From: Micromonospora endolithica
Lineage (GTDB): Bacteria > Actinomycetota > Actinomycetes > Mycobacteriales > Micromonosporaceae
Assembly (NCBI RefSeq): GCF_003626595.1
Contig: NZ_RBAK01000005.1
Location: 62,001-126,000, forward strand
DNA length: 64,000 nucleotides
Direction: 5' to 3'
Shown here one piece after another: positions 57,740-64,000 of this stretch (position 1 is its first letter; each line of letters begins with the position of its first letter). Under the pieces are notes generated by a model. The model ran no database searches, had not been told where the DNA came from, and worked only from the letters and a program-made list of their open reading frames with translations. The position numbers were made by a program, and so were the translations under genes.

Positions 57740-59875
57740 CTAGTTCGGCGGCACCCGGCCGTCCGCGGCGTGCAGCGGCAGGTAGTGGTCGAAGAAGAGC
57801 GACTTCGCCAGGTCGATGCGACCGCCCGCGCCGAACGCGGTGAACAGCGACATCATCCCCTCCTGCACCGAGTAAGCGGACATGCCCAGGTCGGCGGCGA
57901 TCTGCCGGGTGCTCCGGCCGCGTACGACGGCACCGAGCAGCCGCCACTGCCACGGCTGGAGGCCGCGGGCCCGGCAGATGAACTCGCTGACCTGGTGCGG
58001 CTTGATCCGTTGCACGGTGACGTCCACCGAGGTCTCCCGGTGGGCGGCGTGGAACGCCAACCACCGCCCGTCGTGCCGGCTGCCGCCGGCCGGGTCGACC
58101 AGCCCGGAGACCCGGCCCCGGGTCACCGCCACCCCGACCCGGTCCAGTTCGGTGCTGTCGAGCAGCGCGCGGGCCTCCTCGCTGAGGTCGAAGAGCCGCC
58201 CGTCGGGGGAGATGGTCAGCGCGCCCGTCACCGGTCGACGGGGCCGGGGCGGGGCCGGCGGATCGGCCGGGCGGGGCGGCTCGCGTCGGGCCAGGCGGGC
58301 CAGCCGTTCCCGGCTGATCCGCCGGGTCCGGGCCGGGGCGGCGGCCGGGGCGGCGGACTCCTCGTCGGCACCGGCACGCGGGTCGTCGTCGCCCCGGGAG
58401 AGGGTGTGCCGCAGCGCCGTACCGAGCAGCGGGCCGGCGGGCGTGAGCTGGCTGAGGTCGGCGGCGGTGAACCGGCCACCGGCCCGGTAGAGCAGCAACG
58501 CCCCGACCGTGCCGACATCGTCGGTGAAGGTCAGGCGCAGTTCGTCGGTGAACCCACGTGGCTCGAGGACGGTCCGGAACCGCCGGCTGGACCTCGGGTC
58601 GCCGTGGGTGGCGGCGGCCAGGCCACCGGCGAGTGGGCCGTCCGCCAGGTCGGTGAGTTTCAGCACGTCGTCCTGGCCGTACTCGTTGGCGAAGAGTTCG
58701 TGCTCGAACGCGTCGTCGTGCGGGCCGCCGTCGATTACGCAGGACGCCCACATCAGCGTCATCGGGTCGAGCACCGCCCAGATCGCCAGGTCGAAGCCGA
58801 CCGTGCCGCGCAGCAGCAGGCTGGCCCGGCGGCGCAACGTGACATGGTCGAGGTCGGTGTCCAGGTGCTGCCGCAGCCGGGCCAGGAACGGGGTGTGCGC
58901 GGCGACGGTGCCCACCGGCCAGGCGGCGAGCGGGTCGGAGCCCGATCCGGAGTCACCCCGGCCGGAGGGTCCGCCGCTGTCGTCGGCCGGATCCGCGTCG
59001 TCGTCCACGAGGTCGTCGAGGTCGTCGTCGTGCGTGCCGTCCAGGGGTACCCGGATGCCGGCGGCGTGCGCCAGCGTCACCGCCACCTCCCGGCTGGGCG
59101 GGCGGCGCTCCGGGTCCTTGGTGAGGCAGCGGTGCACCAGGTCGGTCACCACCGGCGGCACGCCGGACAGCCGGGGCAGCGGTTCCGGCTCGTGGTAGGC
59201 GTGCGCGGTCAGCATCTGGGTCGCCGTCTCGGTGGTCCACGGCGCCCGGCCGGCCAGCATCCGGTAGAGGATCAGCCCGACGGCGTACACGTCGCTGGCG
59301 GCCACCACGCGGTGCCCGAGCAGACGTTCCGGGGCCAGGTACGCGGCGGTGCCCAGCAGTTGGCCGGTGCCGTCGGCGTCGTCCGGCTGGCCGACGGCGG
59401 CGGCCAGGCCGAAGTCCACCACCTTCGCGCCGGCCGGGGTGAGCATCACGTTGGCCGGCTTGACGTCCCGGTGCACCAGACCGTGGGCGTGCGCGGAGGA
59501 GAGCGCGGCGGCGATCTCGGCGCCGACGCGCAGGGTCAGCTCCACCGAGACCGGACCCCGTTTGAGCCGGTCGGCCAGCGAACGCCCGGGCAGCAGCTCC
59601 ATCACCACGAACGGCACCCGTTCGCCGGCCGTGGTCATCGACTCGCCGTAGTCGTAGACGTTGGCCACGTGCGGGTGGGTCAACCGGGCGGCGGCGCGCG
59701 CCTCGGCGAGAACCCGGCGGCGGGACACCGCGTCGCCGGCGTACTCGGCGTTCAGGACCTTGACCGCGACCTGACGGTCGAGCACCCGGTCGAAGGCGCT
59801 CCACACCACCCCCATGCCGCCCGCGCCGAGCTGGCTGACCAGCCGGTACCGCCGACCCAGCACCTGATGTCCCAC
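57740..59875 (-). CDS. Ser/Thr protein kinase fused to a C-terminal LuxR-type HTH
   Basis: A 711-residue protein. The N-terminal PknB-type kinase domain (about 10-275) has the glycine loop GAGGMG (17-22), Lys39 in VAVKV, catalytic HRD (135-137) in LVHRDVKPANVML, DFG (154-156) and TAAYLAPERLLGHRVVAASD. An acidic linker (DDDLDDLVDDDADPADDSGG) leads to a GAF-like mid region (about 330-500). After a Pro/Arg linker, the C-terminal 150 residues carry a PAS-like piece and an HTH of the LuxR/GerE class (GRSTRQIAADLGMSAYSVQE). No transmembrane segment is found. It could couple phosphorylation directly to promoter binding. Kinase residues look intact, so it should be active. Start is GTG 59875. Confidence 0.88.
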   Translation of the reverse strand: MGHQVLGRRYRLVSQLGAGGMGVVWSAFDRVLDRQVAVKVLNAEYAGDAVSRRRVLAEARAAARLTHPHVANVYDYGESMTTAGERVPFVVMELLPGRSLADRLKRGPVSVELTLRVGAEIAAALSSAHAHGLVHRDVKPANVMLTPAGAKVVDFGLAAAVGQPDDADGTGQLLGTAAYLAPERLLGHRVVAASDVYAVGLILYRMLAGRAPWTTETATQMLTAHAYHEPEPLPRLSGVPPVVTDLVHRCLTKDPERRPPSREVAVTLAHAAGIRVPLDGTHDDDLDDLVDDDADPADDSGGPSGRGDSGSGSDPLAAWPVGTVAAHTPFLARLRQHLDTDLDHVTLRRRASLLLRGTVGFDLAIWAVLDPMTLMWASCVIDGGPHDDAFEHELFANEYGQDDVLKLTDLADGPLAGGLAAATHGDPRSSRRFRTVLEPRGFTDELRLTFTDDVGTVGALLLYRAGGRFTAADLSQLTPAGPLLGTALRHTLSRGDDDPRAGADEESAAPAAAPARTRRISRERLARLARREPPRPADPPAPPRPRRPVTGALTISPDGRLFDLSEEARALLDSTELDRVGVAVTRGRVSGLVDPAGGSRHDGRWLAFHAAHRETSVDVTVQRIKPHQVSEFICRARGLQPWQWRLLGAVVRGRSTRQIAADLGMSAYSVQEGMMSLFTAFGAGGRIDLAKSLFFDHYLPLHAADGRVPPN

Positions 59876-59931
59876 GGGTGTCAGTCTGCCCCTCCCCCGG
59901 CGATCCCGCTCTGTCCGAAGTCGGTCCGTCG

Positions 59932-60843
59932 TCAGCGGGCGAAGGTTTCCAGGAGCCGGATCGCTCCCGGCCCGACGACGACGACGAAGAGCGCCGGGAA
60001 GATGCAGAGAATCATCGGGAACAGGATCTTGACAGGTATCTTCTGCGCGAGCTCCTCGGCGCGCTGGCGGCGCCGCAATCTCATCTCGGCGGCCTGCTGG
60101 CGCAGCACGTTCGCCACCGGCACGCCGAGCGTGGTCGCCTGCACCACCGCCGAGGCGAAGGCCCGCAGCTCGGTGACGCTGGTCCGGGCCGCCATCTCGC
60201 GCAGCGCCTCCACCCGGGGACGGCCGATCTGCATCTCGTGCAGCACCCGGGCGAACTCGCCGACCATCGGTCCGCGGCCGTTGCGCACCACCTGGGCCAG
60301 CGCCGCCTCGAACCCGAGGCCCGCCTCCACGGTCACCACCAGGGTGTCCAGGATGTCCGGCAGGGTGCGCCGGATCGCCTGCTGGCGTTCCTGGGCCAGG
60401 TGCAGCACGAGCAGGTCCGGTCCGAAGAAGCCGGCGGCCGCGCCGACGAGCACCCAGACCACGGTGCCGGCCGGCCCGGCGACCAGCAGGCCGACGACCA
60501 GTCCGGCGGCGGCGCCGACGAGCAGGAACAGCCCCTTGTACGCGAACAGGAGGTCCATCTTGAGCCAGGCCGGGTTGCCCGCCTGGTCCAGCCGCCGGCC
60601 CAGCCCGCCGCGCCCGCCACCGGGGGTCAGGCGGCGGCCCAGGTCGGTCGCCTGCCGGGTCAGCTCCCCCGCGCCGGAGGCCGGGCCCGCCTCCACCGCG
60701 CCGGGCAGCCGGTAGCCCTGGTCGACCGTCCGCAGCGTGCGGCGCACCTCGGCCCGCTCCCGGTCCGGGATCACCGCGACGAGCCCCACCAGCAGGGCGA
60801 CGAACAGCGCGCCCACGCCGGCCAGCAGCAGCAACGAGTCCAC
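59932..60843 (-). CDS. tadC: TadC-like type II secretion F-domain membrane protein
   Basis: A 303-residue protein from GTG 60843 with GAGGT upstream; its start is 2 bases from the stop of the tadB-like gene. It has hydrophobic segments at the N-terminus (LLLLAGVGALFVALLVGLVA), in the middle (GLFLLVGAAAGLVVGLLVAG, VVWVLVGAAAGFFGPDLLVL) and at the end (ILFPMILCIFPALFVVVVGP). The conserved T2SSF domain has RTLPDILDTLVVTVEAGLGF, EFARVLHEMQIGRPRVEALR and VQATTLGVPVANVLRQQAAE. It is the second inner-membrane platform protein of Tad pili. It is last of the visible cpaF - tadB - tadC series. Confidence 0.93.
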   Translation of the reverse strand: MDSLLLLAGVGALFVALLVGLVAVIPDRERAEVRRTLRTVDQGYRLPGAVEAGPASGAGELTRQATDLGRRLTPGGGRGGLGRRLDQAGNPAWLKMDLLFAYKGLFLLVGAAAGLVVGLLVAGPAGTVVWVLVGAAAGFFGPDLLVLHLAQERQQAIRRTLPDILDTLVVTVEAGLGFEAALAQVVRNGRGPMVGEFARVLHEMQIGRPRVEALREMAARTSVTELRAFASAVVQATTLGVPVANVLRQQAAEMRLRRRQRAEELAQKIPVKILFPMILCIFPALFVVVVGPGAIRLLETFAR

Positions 60844-60845
60844 GC

Positions 60846-62819
60846 CTACACCTCGACCTTCACCCAGCGGGACATCCACACCGTGCCGACCACCATCAGC
60901 ACGGCGGCACCGATCAGCATGACCAGCCCGACCGGGGTGGTCCACAGCGGTTCGATGTACTCCCGCCGGACCAGCAGCATCCACCCGGCCATCACGAAGG
61001 GCAGCGCGATCAGCACGTACGCGGACAGCCGACCCTCGGCGGACAGGGCGCGGACGTGCCGGCGCAGCCGGTCCCGTTCCCGGAGCGTCTCCACCGTGGT
61101 CGCCAGGACCTCGGCCAGGTTGCCGCCGGTGTCGCGCTGGATCCGGATCGCCATCACCGCCCAGGCCAGATCGTTGTTGTCGACCCGCCGGGCGGCCCGC
61201 TCCAGCGCGTCGTCGAGGTCGGAGCCGAGCCGCACCTCGGCCAGCGCACGCCCGAACTCCACGGTCAGCGGACCGGCCGGGAAGTCGCGGACCACGCCGT
61301 CGATCGCCTGGGACAGCGCGAAGCCGGAACGCAGCGAGCCGACGATGAGCTGGAGCGCGTCCGGCAGTTGCTCGGCGAACGTCCGTCGCCGGCGGCTCTC
61401 CCGCAGCCGCCGGTAGAGGCTCGTCGCGAGCCAGCCGAGCAGGGCGCCGAGCAGCGCACCGAGCACGCCGCCGAGGAGCCCGAGCAGGACCGTGCCGCCG
61501 AGCGCGGTGCCGGTCCGCCAGGCCATCCACTCCCGGGGGCGCATCGTCAGCCCGGCGCGTTCCAGGTCGCGGCCGATCCGCTCCTCGGCTCCGCCGGAGC
61601 GGACCAACCGGTCGGAGAGGGCCAGCAGGGGGCGCGCGACATGACCCTCCGGCTGCGGCGGCACCGACCGGTCGTCGGGGCTGGCCCCGCCGCCGCCGAG
61701 GCGGAACCGGTCCACCTGCTTGAGGCGGCTGCGGGACACGCTGCCGCTCAGCCCGAGCACGACGAGCAGGCTCGCGAGCAGCAGGGCGGCGAAGACGAGC
61801 AGGCCGAGCGGGACCGGGCCGAGCGACGGCAGGGACAGCGCACCCCGGGTCGGATCACCGTCCGCCGGGCGCGGGACGGCGGCGAACCGGACCGGCAGGG
61901 CCGCGCTGACCCGCGTCGCACCGGTGCCGGCGGTGACGGTGAGGGTGGTGCTGGTGCCGCCCAGTTCCGGCGGGACCGCCACGGTGAGCGTGACCCGGGC
62001 GGGCACGGTGGCGGCGACCGCGCCCAGCGCGGCCGGCAGCGCGGACACCCCGGCGACACGGACCGTGCCGCCGGAGCTGGTGGCGAGCCTGCGCAACTGG
62101 CCCAACCCGTCGTCGGCGGGACCGATCCGGACCAGGTCGACCCGGTCCGCGGCGGCCGTGACGGCGGTGGCCGCCGCGCTCGCCGCCGCCGTGTCGTCGT
62201 CCCGTCCGCCGGCCACCACCACGAGCCGGCGATCCGCGTCCGGTCCGCCGACGGCGACCGCGGCGCGCAGCGCGTCGTAGAGGGCGGTCCCGTCGCTCGC
62301 CGGCAGGCCGTCCACCGCCGCGCGTACCGCCGCCCGGTCGGTGGTCGGCGTGGCCGCGACCGCCGGCTCGGCGCCGGCCGCGACCAGGCCCACCGCGACG
62401 TCCGTCGGCAGCGCCGCGACCAGCGCGAGCACCGCGTCCCGCACCGCCCGCAGGCGCGCGCCGGCAAGTCCGGTGTCGACGACCACCACGACGGTACGCG
62501 GACCGTCCGCCAACGCCTCCGGCGCTCCCGGCGCCACACTCACCGGCAGCGCGAAGCCGTCCCGCGCGACGGTCAACGGGGGCAGCTTCCCGTCCGCGGT
62601 CCGGGGCACGTCGGCGACGATGCGTAGCCGCTCCGGGGTGACCTCGGCGACGCTGGCCGTCAGGTCACCGCCGGCCGGCGCGGGCGCGACCCGGCCCACG
62701 GCGGGTGCGACCCCGGCGGGCGCGACCCCGGCCGGCGCGGCCACGGCCGGTACGGCGCCCGGCACGGTGAGCGCGGCGGCGGCCAGCGCCGCGACGGCGG
62801 CGACCCGGCGGCTCACCAC
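60846..62819 (-). CDS. tadB: vWA domain fused to TadB-like secretion platform protein
   Basis: A 657-residue protein, about twice the usual TadB length. A signal peptide (VAAVAALAAAALTVPGAVPA) is followed by an Ala/Pro linker and a von Willebrand A-like domain (about 108-290) with TVVVVVDTGLAGARLRAVRD, GLPASDGTALYDALRAAVAV and RLVVVAGGRDDDTAAA. The MIDAS is altered: DxGxA replaces DxSxS. A transmembrane helix (VPLGLLVFAALLLASLLVVL) leads to a complete TadB T2SSF domain (FAEQLPDALQLIVGSLRSGF, TVEFGRALAEVRLGSDLDDA, VMAIRIQRDTGGNLAEVLAT) and two C-terminal helices. The vWA part would lie outside the membrane and may contact pilin or a substrate. It overlaps cpaF by 7 bases. Confidence 0.9.
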   Translation of the reverse strand: MVSRRVAAVAALAAAALTVPGAVPAVAAPAGVAPAGVAPAVGRVAPAPAGGDLTASVAEVTPERLRIVADVPRTADGKLPPLTVARDGFALPVSVAPGAPEALADGPRTVVVVVDTGLAGARLRAVRDAVLALVAALPTDVAVGLVAAGAEPAVAATPTTDRAAVRAAVDGLPASDGTALYDALRAAVAVGGPDADRRLVVVAGGRDDDTAAASAAATAVTAAADRVDLVRIGPADDGLGQLRRLATSSGGTVRVAGVSALPAALGAVAATVPARVTLTVAVPPELGGTSTTLTVTAGTGATRVSAALPVRFAAVPRPADGDPTRGALSLPSLGPVPLGLLVFAALLLASLLVVLGLSGSVSRSRLKQVDRFRLGGGGASPDDRSVPPQPEGHVARPLLALSDRLVRSGGAEERIGRDLERAGLTMRPREWMAWRTGTALGGTVLLGLLGGVLGALLGALLGWLATSLYRRLRESRRRRTFAEQLPDALQLIVGSLRSGFALSQAIDGVVRDFPAGPLTVEFGRALAEVRLGSDLDDALERAARRVDNNDLAWAVMAIRIQRDTGGNLAEVLATTVETLRERDRLRRHVRALSAEGRLSAYVLIALPFVMAGWMLLVRREYIEPLWTTPVGLVMLIGAAVLMVVGTVWMSRWVKVEV

Positions 62820-64000
62820 GGCGCGCCCTCGAACACCCCGGCCGGCAGCGGGACCCCGGCGTCGGCCAGGGTGTCCAGCAGGCGGGGACGCAGTCCGGTC
62901 CAGCGCAGCACGCCCCGGTGCCGGCCGTCGGTGTCGAACCCGGCCCGGTGGTCGAAGACGAACAGGTCCTGCATGGTGACGACGTCACCCTCCATGCCGA
63001 TCACCTCGGTGACGTGGGTGATCCGCCGGGTGCCGTCGCGCAGCCGGCTCTGGTGCACGATCAGGTCCACCGCCGAGGCGATCTGTTCCCGGATCGCGCG
63101 GACCGGCAGTTCCAGTCCGGCCATCAGGGACATCGTCTCCAGCCGGGCCACGGTGTCCCGGGGGGCGTTGGCGTGCACCGTGGTCAGTGAACCGTTGTGG
63201 CCGGTGTTCATCGCCTGGAGCAGGTCCAGCGCGGCGCCGTCGCGGACCTCGCCGATCACGATGCGGTCCGGGCGCATCCGCAGCGCGTTGCGGACCAGGT
63301 CCCGCACGGTGATCTCGCCGCGTCCCTCGATGTTCGGCGGCCGGGACTCCAGCCGCAGCACGTGGTTCTGCCGGAGCTGGAGTTCGGCGGCGTCCTCGAT
63401 GGTGACGATCCGTTCCTCCGGCGGGAGGAAGCTGGACAGCACGTTGAGCGTGGTGGTCTTGCCGGAGCCGGTCCCGCCGCTGATCACCACGTCGAGTCGG
63501 CCGCGTACGCAGGCGTAGAGGAACTGCGCCACCTCCGGTGACAAGGTGCCGAACCCGATCAGGTCGTCGGTGGTCAGCGCCTCCCGGGCGAACTTGCGTA
63601 CGGTCAGCATCGAGCCGTCCAGCGCCACCGGGGGCAGCACCACGTTGACCCGGCTGCCGTCGGGCAGTCGGGCGTCGACCATCGGGCTCGACTCGTCCAC
63701 CCGCCGGCCGACCCGGGACACGATCCGGTCGATGACCCGGCGCAGGTGCTGCTCGTCGACGAAGGTCGCCTCGACCCGGTGGATCCGGCCGAACCGCTCC
63801 ACGTAGATCTGGTCCGGCCCGTTGACCATGATCTCGGTGACGTCCGGGTCCCGCAGCAACGGCTCGATCGGCCCGTGGCCGAGGATCTCGTCCAGGAGTT
63901 CGGCCGCGATCCGCGCCGAGTCGGCCACCGCCAGCGGCGAGCCGTCCCGGGCCAGCACCTCGTTGACGGTGTCCCGGACCCGCTGCTCCAGGACCGCGTC
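62813..64000 (-). CDS. cpaF: CpaF/TadA-type secretion ATPase, C-terminal part (5' end outside window)
   Basis: The frame is open to the right edge, so the first codons lie beyond 64000; about 395 residues are visible, nearly the whole catalytic domain. N-terminal region LLDEILGHGPIEPLLRDPDV and EIMVNGPDQIYVERFGRIHR are typical of CpaF. Walker A is VVISGGTGSGKTTTLNVL, the Asp box is RIVTIEDAAELQL, and Walker B is DRIVIGEVRDGAALDLLQAM, followed by the His box GHNGSLTTVHANAPRDTVAR. It is the hexameric ATPase that powers assembly of Tad (Flp) pili or secretion. It overlaps the vWA-tadB gene by 7 bases, so the locus is an operon. Confidence 0.95.
   Translation of the reverse strand, partial: DAVLEQRVRDTVNEVLARDGSPLAVADSARIAAELLDEILGHGPIEPLLRDPDVTEIMVNGPDQIYVERFGRIHRVEATFVDEQHLRRVIDRIVSRVGRRVDESSPMVDARLPDGSRVNVVLPPVALDGSMLTVRKFAREALTTDDLIGFGTLSPEVAQFLYACVRGRLDVVISGGTGSGKTTTLNVLSSFLPPEERIVTIEDAAELQLRQNHVLRLESRPPNIEGRGEITVRDLVRNALRMRPDRIVIGEVRDGAALDLLQAMNTGHNGSLTTVHANAPRDTVARLETMSLMAGLELPVRAIREQIASAVDLIVHQSRLRDGTRRITHVTEVIGMEGDVVTMQDLFVFDHRAGFDTDGRHRGVLRWTGLRPRLLDTLADAGVPLPAGVFEGAPW

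Overview
This window is high-GC actinobacterial DNA. It fits a Micromonosporaceae genome, probably Micromonospora or a close relative. Support comes from the gene families, frequent GTG starts with GGAGG-type ribosome sites, three tRNA genes scattered among housekeeping genes, and short intergenic palindromes that I associate from memory with this family. Nothing here fixes the species.

Region 1 (1-18.99 kb) looks like accessory DNA. It opens with the tail of an APC permease and an acetamidase/formamidase, followed by a GPP34 protein, a GNAT-like protein, an HTH/zinc-ribbon/TPR protein and a SARP-type regulator broken by an in-frame TGA. Next is a complete type I restriction-modification set on the minus strand: a GTG-started HTH protein with a degenerate methylase fold (13936), then hsdM, hsdS and hsdR. 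Divergently, a three-gene operon encodes a Rad50-like zinc-hook ATPase with an extra C-terminal domain, a small helical protein and a membrane protein with a Cys/His cluster. A perfect 20-bp palindrome lies between the two operons. Two decayed, convergent gene remnants (one DUF4011-like) follow, and the region ends at the 3' end of tRNA-Arg(ACG). This is the best candidate for an undescribed system: a restriction-modification locus apparently co-regulated with a zinc-hook ATPase that may carry an RNase-like effector domain.

Region 2 (19-35.7 kb) is mostly conserved single genes. They include two tRNAs next to or within it, an EcsC-like protein, a CPBP protease, a flavohemoprotein, an XRE-peptide deformylase fusion, a FhuF-like ferric reductase behind an IdeR/DtxR-type box, a large membrane protein, a methyltransferase, a PEBP protein, a VOC protein, a quinone oxidoreductase, soxR divergent from a split transketolase, a family 2 glycosyltransferase and a secreted GDSL hydrolase with a ricin-B lectin domain.

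Region 3 (35.7-48.6 kb) carries a lipoprotein plus a two-component system, a PH-like protein, a thiolase, a rhomboid protease with a zinc-binding N-terminus, cyclophilin, CorA, a PLP aminotransferase, a SnoaL-like protein, a CBS protein, and NUDIX and wHTH genes.

Region 4 (48.6-57.6 kb) holds a tightly overlapping nucleotidyltransferase / glycerol-1-phosphate-dehydrogenase-like / CDP-alcohol phosphotransferase operon, then a family 4 glycosyltransferase, an Fpg/Nei glycosylase, a polyprenyl-phosphate sugar transferase and a LytS/LytTR pair. Together these suggest envelope phospholipid or polymer synthesis.

Region 5 (57.6-64 kb) has a Ser/Thr kinase fused to a LuxR-type HTH and the tadC, vWA-tadB and cpaF genes of a Tad pilus/secretion locus that runs off the right edge.
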